A stretch of DNA of 54,101 nucleotides from Bacillota bacterium (GCA_023435985.1 JAEZKY010000116.1:1-54101); one strand, 5' to 3'; positions 32,658 through 41,940 are shown, counted from the stretch's first letter. A program made the numbers and translations. Notes: generated by a model from the sequence alone, not told the origin.

Positions 32658-33215
32658 TTATTTTGTTTTTTCAAACCATCCAAAAGCAACTATTACTTTA
32701 CTGACTAACTGGCTTGAAGATTTTATAAAAACGACATAGTTCCCAGTTGGAGCTGAAATGAATTTAACATCTTCCTCAGATACTAGAGTAGAATTCGGAG
32801 GCACTATTCTTTTATATACATTAACTCCTTTTTGGGGAATTTCGGTGGTAGATTTTGTAAACCGAATATCTACTTCATTTTTAGGAAGTGGATCTAAGGA
32901 AGTGTTTGTTGGAGAAATTTTGTCTGATATACTCCACGTTGATGGTTTATTAGTGTTGAGCCATATTTCTGCAGTTAAATATTCATTTGAGAAATTTGAA
33001 ATAGTAAAAACATTTGTATATAAGTTAACACTTGAGTCATATGGATTTACTAAAGCAGCCCAAGCATGTATTCCTTTCTTTACGCACAGAATATCTGTTT
33101 GACCAACAAAATAATTTCCTTCTATTGATTCAAATAGAGGCACTGGAATGCTAACTACCTTTTTAGGCTTAGTATCTTTGCTGTCTATAATATGATCATT
33201 ATTTTCCTGTAACAT
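32658..33215 (-). CDS. Beta-rich hypothetical protein (possibly DUF6143-like)
   Basis: 185 residues. There is no signal peptide. After a polar start, SIPVPLFESIEGNYFVGQTDILCVKKGIHAWAALVNPYDSSVNLY is followed by repeated beta-strand-like stretches to the end (FIKSSSQLVSKVIVAFGWFEKTK). It reminds me of a clostridial family annotated DUF6143; I am not certain. CAGGAGATG precedes the ATG. Monocistronic. Many proteins of this kind are made during sporulation, but nothing in the sequence shows that here. Confidence 0.7.
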   Translation of the reverse strand: MLQENNDHIIDSKDTKPKKVVSIPVPLFESIEGNYFVGQTDILCVKKGIHAWAALVNPYDSSVNLYTNVFTISNFSNEYLTAEIWLNTNKPSTWSISDKISPTNTSLDPLPKNEVDIRFTKSTTEIPQKGVNVYKRIVPPNSTLVSEEDVKFISAPTGNYVVFIKSSSQLVSKVIVAFGWFEKTK

Positions 33216-33315
33216 AAATCACATCTCCTGAAAATTATTTTATCATATGATATTTTTTATTTTCATAATATAATATTCAGTAAATGTTCAAATGTTAATT
33301 TTTAATAACTATGAT

Positions 33316-33957
33316 TTAAACAGAATTTTGTTTTTCTATAGCTAGAATGCATAATTTTTCAGTTATAAGTTTAGTTATATCATTTTTTACTTTTTCATCA
33401 AGCTTAAACTTAATGGTATTGCTATATTCAAAGCATATAAAGTTATTTGTGACATTTATCTCCAGAAGGGTTTCATTACTTATATAATAAGAATTCACAT
33501 CATTCCAAGTGTAATATATTCCCCAATATAATATTCCGTTATCAGCAATATAATTATCAAGAATATTATGAAATGTAAAAATAGAAGTCAAGATGAATGT
33601 TATAAGGAATAAAGGAAGTATATACATATCAACTGAAATTATAAATACAACTAATTCAAAAATGCTGAGTAATATAAGGAATATTAAAATATTTCTAGAT
33701 TTATTGCTAAAGTGTGACATTACTTTAAAATTTGCATTGAAGAATTTTTTGTTGATCTCATATGTTTCATAGGTATCAATGATAGCACAGATAATCACTA
33801 TTATTAATAAGATTAACTCTATGAGGCTAAATATATCCATACTGTCTAAAATTTTCATTTCACCAATTCCAGATTTGGCTATAAAAAATCCAAGTAGCCA
33901 TCCTAGTATTCCGAGAATAAAAAGACTTATAATTAAAAACTTTTCCCATTTTTGCAT
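33316..33957 (-). CDS. Membrane protein with DUF5673-like C-terminal domain
   Basis: 213 residues from ATG 33957 (GGAGG eight bases upstream; a longer frame from 33972 is less likely). Four hydrophobic helices (about 8-30, 40-65, 90-110, 112-135) precede a cytosolic domain with NGILYWGIYYTWNDVNSYYISNE. That stretch resembles the short PH-like DUF5673 domain (NGIYYxGxxYxWxxI). Function is unknown. Confidence 0.7.
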   Translation of the reverse strand: MQKWEKFLIISLFILGILGWLLGFFIAKSGIGEMKILDSMDIFSLIELILLIIVIICAIIDTYETYEINKKFFNANFKVMSHFSNKSRNILIFLILLSIFELVVFIISVDMYILPLFLITFILTSIFTFHNILDNYIADNGILYWGIYYTWNDVNSYYISNETLLEINVTNNFICFEYSNTIKFKLDEKVKNDITKLITEKLCILAIEKQNSV

Positions 33958-34187
33958 TAAAATTTCCTCCATTATATTTGATTGTTTAAAATAATTATTT
34001 ATTATTATAAGTTGAATAAAAATCTTAATTATTTTTACATCAGAATATGTATTTATAAAATATATATGAGAAGTTTATGTAATATATTAATCTAGTAGAA
34101 TAACAATTTGATATAAAATTAATAAAATGATATGGAAAGAATTTTAAAGATTCTATACAGAGGGAAGAAATATAAAGAGGTGAGAAT

Positions 34188-34826
34188 ATGGAGGTAATAG
34201 AAGGCGTAAATATGCTTGATTGTACGGAAAAAAGTCATGTGTATTTAATTAGAGACAAAGAAAACATTTTAATTGACACAGGGATACCAGGAGAATCTGA
34301 AAAAATTTTAAGTGAAATCAAATCTATGAGTATTAATCCAAGGAGTATAAAGCATATTCTGTTAACTCATCATGACATTGGTCATGTAGGAAATGCAAAA
34401 ATATTGCAGGATGAAACAGGAGCGGCACTTTGGGCATCGAAAGAAGATGTTCCATATATTATTGGAAAGAAAAGCAGGATTGGAGTTAAGAGAATTATTC
34501 AAACTTTTATAAGATACAAAAAACCTACTATAAATTATGTTTATAATGGATATGAGGATGTTAGAGGAATAAAAATAATTAGTACTCCAGGACATACCCC
34601 AGGGCATGTTATGTTTATGTATAAAAACATTGTATTTACAGGTGACTTGTTTAGGATTATTAAAGGAAAGATTAAATTATTACCTAAGGATAGGAATTGG
34701 AATCAATATAAACTTGAGAAATCCCTTGGGTTATTAAAAAATCTAGAATGTGAATGGATTTGTCCATCTCATGGAATTCCAATTATGAAGAATGAAATAT
34801 GGGAGGAGTTTGTTAAAAAGTACTAA
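34188..34826 (+). CDS. MBL-fold metallohydrolase with a substituted metal ligand
   Basis: 212 residues. Beta-lactamase-fold motifs are NILIDTG, LLTHHDIGHVGNA (residues 58-70), STPGHTPGHVMF, FTGDLF and CPSHG. In the YflN-like branch the first motif reads THxDxDHxG. Here the Asp that would be residue 65 is Gly (HHDIGH), removing one usual zinc ligand. It may bind one metal or be altered in activity. GAGGTG precedes the ATG. Substrate is unknown. Confidence 0.85.
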   Translation: MEVIEGVNMLDCTEKSHVYLIRDKENILIDTGIPGESEKILSEIKSMSINPRSIKHILLTHHDIGHVGNAKILQDETGAALWASKEDVPYIIGKKSRIGVKRIIQTFIRYKKPTINYVYNGYEDVRGIKIISTPGHTPGHVMFMYKNIVFTGDLFRIIKGKIKLLPKDRNWNQYKLEKSLGLLKNLECEWICPSHGIPIMKNEIWEEFVKKY

Positions 34827-35219
34827 TATTATATTAAGTAGGAGTGGAAAAGGTTTATGTCAACTTCATAAAATATTTATTAGTATGAAGAGAACATAAT
34901 TAATTTTTACACTCTTTCTATTTATCATAAATAAAAAACATGAACATACATGTATTAAATAATTCATTAATAAGATCATTTTATTTGGACTATTATAAAC
35001 TATGTTATAATTAGGTATAAAAAATATAAGGATTTAAATACACAAGTGATTAAAAATTAAAAGAGATTATAAATGGTTTCAATGTGAGTGCCAAAGGAGA
35101 TGATGGAAAATAAATTTTGGTGATATATTTAAAATATGAGATGATTAGAGGAGAATTGAAGGAGCTAAAATAATAGCAGGTAAAATTAAAAAGACTGCAT
35201 GACGGAGGTTTTTATTAAC
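34827..35219. other. Spacer with candidate promoter for the nitroreductase
   Basis: An extended -10 TG-T-TATAAT lies at 35003-35011, with a weak -35 TTTGGA (34984-34989). About 200 bases of leader follow, with several purine-rich Shine-Dalgarno-like strings but no frame above ten codons. No known riboswitch is recognised. Confidence 0.4.
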
Positions 35220-35759
35220 ATGATTAAAGAAATTGAAATTCGCAGAAGTATAAGAAAATATATTAATAAACCAATTGAGGATGAAAAAATAATAGAGCTA
35301 CTTGAAAGTGCAAGACTTGCTCCATCTGGAAATAACACTCAGCCATGGCGTTATATAGTTGTAAAATCTGAGGGGATGAGGCAAAAGGTAATGGAAGCAT
35401 CTCATAATCAAAAATGGATGTTAACAGCTCCGGTATTTATTATATGTGTTGCTGATATACGCTGTAGGATAAAAGAAGATACAAATATATATTTAGATGA
35501 TAATAGTCCACAAGATGAGGTAAAACGAATAATTAGAGATACATCAATTTCAGTTGGATACATGTTGCTACAGGCTAATAATTTAGGATTAGGAGTTTGC
35601 TGGGTTGCAGAGTTTACTCAAGAAGAAATTAGACCAGTTTTAAATATTCCTTCTGATAAATATGTAGTTGGAGTTATAACTGTTGGCTATCCAGATGAGC
35701 AGCCTAAAGCTCGTCCCAGAAAGAAACTTGAAGAAATAGTTCGTTATGAATGCTGGTAA
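35220..35759 (+). CDS. Nitroreductase family protein
   Basis: 179 residues from ATG 35220 (GGAGG 11 bases upstream). The FMN-binding start EIRRSIRKY and the LAPSGNNTQPWRYIVV segment are typical, followed by GLGVCWVAEF and the C-terminal VGVITVGYPDEQPKARPRKKLEEIV. An NAD(P)H-dependent flavin reductase of nitro compounds, quinones or similar; the substrate is unknown. Confidence 0.92.
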   Translation: MIKEIEIRRSIRKYINKPIEDEKIIELLESARLAPSGNNTQPWRYIVVKSEGMRQKVMEASHNQKWMLTAPVFIICVADIRCRIKEDTNIYLDDNSPQDEVKRIIRDTSISVGYMLLQANNLGLGVCWVAEFTQEEIRPVLNIPSDKYVVGVITVGYPDEQPKARPRKKLEEIVRYECW

Positions 35760-35867
35760 GATCTAAGGATAAATTAACTTAAAGATTAATGTATTTTTCT
35801 ATTTAATGCAGAACTATGGGGTTACAATTAATTTGACATAAATTCGCCTTAAGAATAGTAAATAATG

Positions 35868-35896
35868 TTGAAAAATATAATATATGTTGATATAAT
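35868..35896 (+). promoter_or_regulatory. Promoter of the AgrD-like gene
   Basis: TTGAAA at 35868-35873, a 17-bp spacer and TATAAT at 35891-35896. It gives a leader of about 180 nt before the peptide gene. Confidence 0.65.
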
Positions 35897-36084
35897 GATA
35901 TTATGGTAGCAAAAGGAAAAGTAATCAAAGATTGTAAAGAAAAAAATCTCAATTACACTGAAGATTTTGTAAAAATCTTAATAGAAAAATATTTCCAATT
36001 TCATATCTCTTACAAAATTTTTTACTCTATATACTGTAGATTATTTTTTCTTACTATTTTAATAATTTTATAGAGGTGATTTTT

Positions 36085-36213
36085 ATGGTAATTAAAAACT
36101 TATTCGGAAAATTATTATTAAATATTTCAGGTGGTATGATTAAAGCTTGCACAGCATCATTTTATGGACATGGTGTTGAGGAAATGCCAAAATCAATGAA
36201 AAAATTAAGATAA
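36085..36213 (+). CDS. agrD: AgrD-like cyclic lactone autoinducer precursor
   Basis: 42 residues: an amphipathic N-terminal helix (MVIKNLFGKLLLNISGGMIK), then ACTASFYGHG with a single Cys, then an acidic/Pro tail EEMPKSMKKLR. This three-part layout is that of AgrD precursors; the mature thiolactone would start near Cys22. GAGGTG is six bases before the ATG. An AgrC-like kinase gene follows after 28 bp. No AgrB protease or AgrA regulator is in the window, so processing must rely on genes elsewhere. The ring size is inferred. Confidence 0.72.
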   Translation: MVIKNLFGKLLLNISGGMIKACTASFYGHGVEEMPKSMKKLR

Positions 36214-36241
36214 GAAAGAGGCTGCACAAGGGGGATGTGAA

Positions 36242-37519
36242 TTGGAAATAGATTATATGGATGCTTTGAATTCAATATTTCAAGGCATATTTTTTGTTTA
36301 TATTATAAGTTATTGTTTAGGGTATGAAAAAATATTCAGTGATAAAAAAATGATACTATGCATGGTTTTATTATCTTGTGATGGTTACTTTATTCCTAAC
36401 GCATTTGGAAATTTCTCTGTATATGTATTTGTTACACATATTATTAGTATGCTTATAATAGCATTTTTGTTCAAAAATAAATGCATTGAAGCATTAGTAG
36501 CATTTAATTTGATTTATTCAATTGGAGCAATTTGGATGCTCGTATTTGGAGATAGTTTATATGAATTTTTAGAATCCATTATTTTTAAAAGACATATAGA
36601 GTTGCTAAGCATATTATTTGTTTATGTTTTTCAATTATTATTTTATATAATATGTATTAAGTATCCTAGTAAGATAAAACAAGTTAATAAAATGATGCAG
36701 GCTGAAAAGTTTACAATAAGTTGTATATTTATAATGAGTTTTATTCCAGATTTTTTGATTTCACTAGGATCAATAGAATATAATGATGAAGCTTTAATAT
36801 ATAAAAATATAAAGGTTGTGCTTTTGATGGTGTTCATTGGATTTAGTGCTATGTATTTTGCCAAAATAAAAGAGCGGGCCACCAAAATATTTAAATTAAA
36901 TGAAAGTTTAGAAGTAAAAAATAGTGAATTAAAAAAAATAAAATGTGATTATGGAGTACAAATGTCGTCATTATATGAATTGTGTCTTAGAGAAAAGTAT
37001 GAAGATGTGGCCAATTTATTAAAAAGTATTATAAATACACCTAATAATTCTAAAACAGGTGAAAATGGTAAGATAAAGGAATCTTTATTATCGTTAGCAA
37101 CTAAGCATATTATATGTGATGATATAAATATAATAATAGATGATACTGTTGACTTTAAATTAGTAGCTATGTCAGAAATTGAGTTATATAGAATAATTGT
37201 AAACATAGTTAATAATGCTATAAAAGCTATGAAAAACAAAGGTACAATAATTGCTAAGTCATTCATTGATAATGGCTTAGCAATTATTGAAATAGAGAAT
37301 GATGGAGAGAAAATACCAGAAAAATATATTGAGAAAATTTTTGAGGCCGGATTTACTACTAAGAATAATAGTGACAAAAATCATGGTTATGGATTAAATA
37401 TAGTTAAAGAATTAATAGAAAATTACAATGGTAATATATTTGTTGAAAGCAGTGAGGCTAAAACTAAATTTACTATTATTTTACCTATCTTAGCTACAAA
37501 TAGTACATACATATATTAA
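36242..37519 (+). CDS. AgrC-like GHKL sensor kinase with Cys in place of the H-box His
   Basis: 425 residues from TTG 36242 (GGGGGAT upstream; ATG 36257 is the alternative). Six or seven membrane helices (1-205), a short coiled linker, then a GHKL ATPase: N box NIVNNAIKAM (Asn325), G1 ENDGEKIP, G2 HGYGLNIV. In AgrC-type kinases the dimerisation helix carries RHDYKNQ. Here the aligned stretch reads KCDYGVQ, with Cys235 (TGT codon) where the phosphoacceptor His should be. ATP-binding residues are kept. It may act by an unusual route or by partnering another kinase. No response regulator follows. Confidence 0.82.
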   Translation: MEIDYMDALNSIFQGIFFVYIISYCLGYEKIFSDKKMILCMVLLSCDGYFIPNAFGNFSVYVFVTHIISMLIIAFLFKNKCIEALVAFNLIYSIGAIWMLVFGDSLYEFLESIIFKRHIELLSILFVYVFQLLFYIICIKYPSKIKQVNKMMQAEKFTISCIFIMSFIPDFLISLGSIEYNDEALIYKNIKVVLLMVFIGFSAMYFAKIKERATKIFKLNESLEVKNSELKKIKCDYGVQMSSLYELCLREKYEDVANLLKSIINTPNNSKTGENGKIKESLLSLATKHIICDDINIIIDDTVDFKLVAMSEIELYRIIVNIVNNAIKAMKNKGTIIAKSFIDNGLAIIEIENDGEKIPEKYIEKIFEAGFTTKNNSDKNHGYGLNIVKELIENYNGNIFVESSEAKTKFTIILPILATNSTYIY

Positions 37520-37526
37520 GAAAATT

Positions 37527-37584
37527 AATTTTAACCGAGGTTGTTGAAAAAACATTTTTTACAAACCTCGGTTAAAATTTTTTC
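37527..37584 (+). terminator. Terminator of the agr-like operon
   Basis: A perfect 16-bp stem (37527-37542 with 37564-37579) is followed by TTTTT. Confidence 0.92.
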
Positions 37585-37620
37585 GTTGATAATAAGTAAA
37601 ATAATTGTGTTCTTTAGATT

Positions 37621-37767
37621 ATACCTATATGTTCACAATTCATCACATGTTCTTTATGAAATTATTATTTGAGTATTATTAGTGTAGATTGACATATAGG
37701 TATTCGAAAATATAAGCTTGAGCAATATGGAATAAAAAAACATTAATGTAAAAAATATTTTTTACAT
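37621..37767. repeat. Inverted repeats in the spacer before the 37867 gene
   Basis: ATACCTATATGT (37621-37632) and ACATATAGGTAT (37692-37703) are exact 12-bp complements 59 bp apart. A separate perfect 22-bp palindrome lies at 37746-37767 (ATGTAAAAAA/TTTTTTACAT type). Their roles are unknown; the second could be a terminator or operator. Confidence 0.6.
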
Positions 37768-37866
37768 CAATAGAAAAATATGCTAATATAAAAAAGGTAT
37801 TGAAGATAGAGAATTTAGGGTAAAACAACAAAGAAAAATAACTATAGAAGGGGTATAAAAAAATAT

Positions 37867-38481
37867 ATGGTCAAGATAAAGTATTCTGCTTTATATACTG
37901 ATGATTTAGGATGTGAGCAGGCAGAAGTATGTTTTTCTAAAGATGGGTTAGAACTTAAAGTAAGAAATTGTATTTTAAAAAATGAAGAATTTAATTTTGA
38001 TTTTTATTCTGATGATTCGGAATATATGAAAGATTTATTTAATCTTAAGGAAAATGAATTAGTTGAATATTTTATAGATATTAAAATTCCATTATTACTA
38101 ACTTATAATAATATGAAATATGTCAAAGAATTTTTGCTTAGGATTGAGAGAAATAAAAGCTATTATAGTAATTCATTTTCGCTTTTATTAGATGATAAAT
38201 TGTATATGGTTGAAGGATATAATTTACAAGAATTAATCAAGAAAATGAAGAAGAAAATACCAATGGGATATGAGCTAGAAGAGAGCTTTTCTTCGCTATT
38301 AGCGTATGAAATAGAGGCTGACGGAGGAAAAGATCTTTATTGCTTCAAAAATTTTAATGAAGAATTGAATGTAACTTCAAACAAAGAATATTATTTTTTA
38401 AACAAAGAATATAAAGATAATTTCAAGGAACAACAAAAAATACCAGTAACATATATATCTGATAAATATTATTCGAATTGA
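37867..38481 (+). CDS. Hypothetical protein (DUF6304-like by general resemblance)
   Basis: 204 residues. Soluble, rich in Asp/Glu, Tyr and Lys. The start MVKIKYSALYTDDLGCEQAEVCF is beta-rich and resembles small uncharacterised Firmicute proteins sometimes labelled DUF6304. That link is weak. There is no signal, membrane or catalytic motif. GAAGGGG lies upstream of the ATG. Monocistronic with a strong terminator. Confidence 0.65.
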   Translation: MVKIKYSALYTDDLGCEQAEVCFSKDGLELKVRNCILKNEEFNFDFYSDDSEYMKDLFNLKENELVEYFIDIKIPLLLTYNNMKYVKEFLLRIERNKSYYSNSFSLLLDDKLYMVEGYNLQELIKKMKKKIPMGYELEESFSSLLAYEIEADGGKDLYCFKNFNEELNVTSNKEYYFLNKEYKDNFKEQQKIPVTYISDKYYSN

Positions 38482-38512
38482 TGTGAGTTTTAAACTTTTA
38501 TCAATTGAACAG

Positions 38513-38561
38513 AAAAGAGATAGTATAGTATTATATATCATAATACTATACTATCTCTTTT
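38513..38561 (+). terminator. Terminator of the 37867 gene, shared with aspA side
   Basis: A perfect 21-bp stem (38513-38533 with 38541-38561) with a 7-nt loop and T-rich 3' arm. Confidence 0.92.
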
Positions 38562-38643
38562 TAAGTTAATTTTGCAATTTATTAAAATGATGTTCAATAA
38601 TAGTATTAGCAATAATAATATTATTATTCGCTATATTTAAAAT

Positions 38644-40074
38644 TTACATTGCTTCATCTATATTAGAACTTGATTTTGAGTTTAATGAAGAATTTATTTC
38701 TGTCATAGAAGCTGGATCAAGGATTTTTTCTAATTCATCTGCGGTTAGTATCTCTTCTTTTAATACAAGTTCTTTAATAGAACGTCCTGTCTTTAACGCT
38801 TTTTTTGCAATATCCGCTGACTTTTTATAACCTATATATGGGCAAAGAGCTGTTACAATTCCTATGCTGCTATCTAAAAGTTCCTTACATCTAGCTTCAT
38901 TTGCAGTGATTCCTAAAACACAATTATCTATTAGTGTTGTAGTTGCATTTTGAAGAGTTTCGATAGATTCAAATAAATTATAGAAAAGAACAGGCTCAAA
39001 GGCATTGAGTTCAAGCTGACCAGCTTCTGCAGCCATTGTTATTGTGAAATCATTACCTATAATATTAAAAGCAACTTGAGAAACCACTTCTAAAATAACA
39101 GGATTTACTTTACCAGGCATAATCGATGATCCATTTTGCATAGGAGGTAAATTAATTTCAGCAAATCCAGTTTTGGGGCCGCTTGATAATAATCTTAAGT
39201 CATTTGCCATTTTAGAAAGATTCACAGCACATGTTTTTAAGGCAGCGGAAATATCTACAAAACCGTCAAGATTTTGAGTTGCATCAATTAAATCGTTAGA
39301 TTGAACGACATTAAAACCACTTACTTTTCTAAGAGCAGGGATAATATTTTCTAAATATTTTGAACTCACATTAATAGAAGTTCCAATAGCAGTACCACCG
39401 ATATTTAAAACAAGCATTTCTTTTTCTGTTTCCTTTAAACGGTTTATATCACGTTGAATCATTGATGCAAAAGCATTAAAAGATTGGCCAAGTCTAATTG
39501 GAACGGCGTCTTGAAGCTGGGTGCGTCCCATCTTTATAACATTGTCAAATTCTAAGGATTTTAATTTAAGTGTATTATATAAACGTTGGAGTTCTGAAAT
39601 AGCTTTCGGAAGCATTTTTAACACTGTGAGTTTTCCTGCAGTTGGAAAAACATCATTAGTGGACTGTGCCATATTTACATGATCATTTGGGTGTATTACA
39701 GAATAATTACCTTTTGCTCCACCAAGTAATTCAATAGCTCGATTAGCAATAACTTCATTAGCATTCATATTAGCAGAGGTACCAGCACCGCCTTGAACTG
39801 GGTCGACTATAAATTCTTCATGTAATTTCCCACAAATAATTTCTTCACATGCTTTTATTATAGCATTGGCAATAGTAGGAGTTAAAACACCTGCATCTCT
39901 ATTTGCTATAGCAGCAGCCTTTTTTATTTCAACGAGGCTTATAATAAAGTTTTTGTGCAATCTTTTATTTGTAATATGAAAATTATTAGTTGCTCTTAAA
40001 GAGTGAATGCCATAATAAGAATCAGCAGGCACGTTTATATTTCCTATAGAATCAGATTCCATTCTTGTTTTCAT
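38644..40074 (-). CDS. aspA: Aspartate ammonia-lyase
   Basis: 476 residues, fumarase/aspartase superfamily. The start KTRMESDSIGNINVPADSYYG is the aspartase form. GGAGTSANMNANEVIANRA (96-114), HPNDHVNMAQSTND and the catalytic-loop signature GSSIMPGKVNP (Ser316/Ser317) are present. It deaminates L-aspartate to fumarate. The last dozen residues (NSKSSSNIDEAM) are a polar extension. GTGAGG precedes the ATG. It is divergent from an Lrp/AsnC regulator 700 bp away that may control it. Confidence 0.93.
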   Translation of the reverse strand: MKTRMESDSIGNINVPADSYYGIHSLRATNNFHITNKRLHKNFIISLVEIKKAAAIANRDAGVLTPTIANAIIKACEEIICGKLHEEFIVDPVQGGAGTSANMNANEVIANRAIELLGGAKGNYSVIHPNDHVNMAQSTNDVFPTAGKLTVLKMLPKAISELQRLYNTLKLKSLEFDNVIKMGRTQLQDAVPIRLGQSFNAFASMIQRDINRLKETEKEMLVLNIGGTAIGTSINVSSKYLENIIPALRKVSGFNVVQSNDLIDATQNLDGFVDISAALKTCAVNLSKMANDLRLLSSGPKTGFAEINLPPMQNGSSIMPGKVNPVILEVVSQVAFNIIGNDFTITMAAEAGQLELNAFEPVLFYNLFESIETLQNATTTLIDNCVLGITANEARCKELLDSSIGIVTALCPYIGYKKSADIAKKALKTGRSIKELVLKEEILTADELEKILDPASMTEINSSLNSKSSSNIDEAM

Positions 40075-40779
40075 TTAAAAATCCTCACTTTCATTTTATA
40101 CAATTCTTTAAATTTAAAATATTGGATTTATTTATTATCTTAATATCAATACAAAGTTAAAGTAAAAATATTTTTCATTAATCCTTCTGAAATGAAGATT
40201 ATCACTATTTAAAATTGATGTAAATATTAGAAGAGGAATTGTGAATAAAAACTAAAAATGCGTATATTATACTTAATTAAATTTAATTACATGTAAAAAT
40301 GCTTAATTTTATAAAGTGCAAAAATTACAAAAAAATACGAATTAAAAATAAGGAAAATGGGGCTATAATTCGGAGAAAACTAACATATATCAAATTTATT
40401 TAAATTATTAATAAGAAATTAAGAGTTATACACTTAAAAATAGAAAAAACTAATTCATCTATAAATAAAAAAAGAAAAGTTATAAAAATAATAATAAAAA
40501 ATATCGAGAGAAAGTTTACTTTTTTAATATATGCAATAAAAAAGGCTTGTAATTTTTGGATTGACACTTTAAAATATAAATAGGATATTCGGATGAATTT
40601 AAATCTGTAATTTATCCAAAAGATGTGTATCTATAAATTAATAGAAGAATATATTTAAAATAAATAATAAAATGGCGCAAAGAAGCGTATCAATACCTAA
40701 TTAAAGAATTTTGGGATTATTTGATATGTTTTTTTATTATATAAATATAGATAATTTTTTAGAAACAGGGGTACTATAT
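40075..40779. other. Long A-rich spacer between aspA and the Lrp gene
   Basis: About 700 bases with a marked excess of A over T on the plus strand from 40240 to 40550 and no credible gene. TTGACA at 40561 with GATATT at 40584 is a possible promoter. No repeat or known RNA was found. The compositional skew may mark a leader or former coding region. Confidence 0.4.
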
Positions 40780-41232
40780 ATGGACAAAATTGATTTTAAA
40801 ATTATTGAACTTTTACAAGAAAATGCACGTTATCCATTAAAGCATTTAGCAGAACAGGTATTTTTATCAACACCAGCAGTATCAGCTCGTATTGAAAAAT
40901 TGGAACAATCGGGGGTTATTACAGGATATTCTGCACATGTTGATCCTTTAAAATTAGGATATAACATTAAGGCTTTTATTAATTTGGAAATGACACCAAA
41001 ACAAAAACCAGAGTTTTATCCTTTTATAGCTAGCTGTTCAAATGTACTTGAATGTAATTGTGTTACTGGTAAATATTCTATGTTAATAAAAGTTGCATAC
41101 CATACAACTTTAGAATTAGATGCATTTATTGGCGAATTGCAGAAATTTGGAAATACAGATACTCAAATAGTATTTTCTACAGCTGTAGAGCATAGGGGGA
41201 TAGATGTATCCTCAGAAGCAGAAAGCAAATAA
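40780..41232 (+). CDS. Lrp/AsnC family transcriptional regulator
   Basis: 150 residues from ATG 40780 (AGGGG upstream; an earlier frame start at 40711 has no Shine-Dalgarno). N-terminal winged helix (MDKIDFKIIELLQENARYPLKHLAEQVFLSTPAVSARIEKLEQSGVITGY) and a C-terminal RAM/ligand-binding domain (CNCVTGKYSMLIKV). It is likely an amino acid-responsive regulator; divergent aspA is a candidate target. Confidence 0.9.
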   Translation: MDKIDFKIIELLQENARYPLKHLAEQVFLSTPAVSARIEKLEQSGVITGYSAHVDPLKLGYNIKAFINLEMTPKQKPEFYPFIASCSNVLECNCVTGKYSMLIKVAYHTTLELDAFIGELQKFGNTDTQIVFSTAVEHRGIDVSSEAESK

Positions 41233-41260
41233 GAGAGTAAAAGATTAAAAGTGTATTATC

Positions 41261-41310
41261 AAAATCGTTCTAGAGTAGATAAAATAATATATATTCTAGA
41301 ATGGTTTTTT
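41261..41310 (+). terminator. Terminator of the Lrp gene
   Basis: A 14-bp stem with two G-U pairs (41261-41274 with 41295-41308) with a T-rich 3' side. Confidence 0.75.
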
Positions 41311-41456
41311 CTTTATGCAATAAAATAAAGAATAACTTGGAAATACATATCATAAATTTATAATAGTATAAATGAATACTAATTAAACTTAATTTGTAGA
41401 ATGAATATTTGAAAAATGACATATCAAATGAAATTGAATTGAAAGGAGGGAATATT

Positions 41457-41690
41457 GTGAATGATGAATATGAAGAAAAGTTAAACGAAAATAAGAACAT
41501 AATATTAAGAAACATTGAGCAAGGGAAAAAAGCTGGAGTTAATAAAGTTTCAGCAGTATTTGCTATAAATAAGATGGATGAAATTAGAAGAAGTATGATT
41601 ACAGATTTAGCAACCTGGCTAATAACTGATGGATATAAAGTTTCCCTTAAGGAAGGCGAATTGGAAATATTGACAATAGAATGGGATTAA
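41457..41690 (+). CDS. Small hypothetical protein
   Basis: 77 residues from GTG 41457, with GGAGGG seven bases upstream. Helical N-terminal half and a short beta C-terminal half (GYKVSLKEGELEILTIEWD). The stop lies inside a 10-bp hairpin (41683-41712). I do not recognise it; it may be a small phage or cytosolic protein. Confidence 0.55.
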   Translation: MNDEYEEKLNENKNIILRNIEQGKKAGVNKVSAVFAINKMDEIRRSMITDLATWLITDGYKVSLKEGELEILTIEWD

Positions 41691-41712
41691 GCATATAATT
41701 CAGCTTAATCCC
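41683..41712 (+). terminator. Hairpin at the 3' end of the 41457 gene
   Basis: GGGATTAAGC pairs with GCTTAATCCC around a 10-nt loop. No T run follows, so termination efficiency is doubtful. Confidence 0.45.
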
Positions 41713-41765
41713 GTTAAAATAAGGGTTTAATAGATGTTGATTTATTTAAGAGTACTAAAGATATA

Positions 41766-41940
41766 CTAATATAAACTATCAAGCTTTTTTGCAACAACAA
41801 TATCTTTGTTAGGATATAAGTGTGAATATATCAAGTGTAGTTTGTATTTTTTCATGGCCTAATCTTTCTGATACCAATAATGGAGTAAATCCTAATTCTA
41901 TCAATAATAAAGGTACCTGCAACTGTAGTTCTTTAAGCAT
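41766..41940 (-). pseudogene. Decayed tyrosine-recombinase (phage/ICE integrase) C-terminus
   Basis: Minus-strand reading gives LLLIELGFTPLLVSERLGHEKIQTTLDIFT. After a frameshift it continues HLYPNKDIVVAKKLDSLY and a stop at 41766. This is the C-terminal segment of Tn916-like integrases (LLIELGFSPLLISERLGHE..TTLNTYSHLYPNK). The preceding RHSHAS catalytic box is mutated to QLQVPL. The rest of the gene is missing. It marks the edge of an old insertion. Confidence 0.7.

Noticed and set aside
32542..32739. A 65-residue frame after the MerR gene
   Set aside because: Its last 82 bases overlap the convergent, well-formed gene ending at 32658, the start is a TTG with poor ribosome site, and no family is recognised. 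It may be a remnant.
35903..36073. A 56-codon frame starting at the predicted +1 and ending at the AgrD ribosome site (MVAKGKVIKD...)
   Set aside because: No Shine-Dalgarno and no recognisable family. It would need leaderless translation, which is unusual here. It could still be real but I cannot support it.
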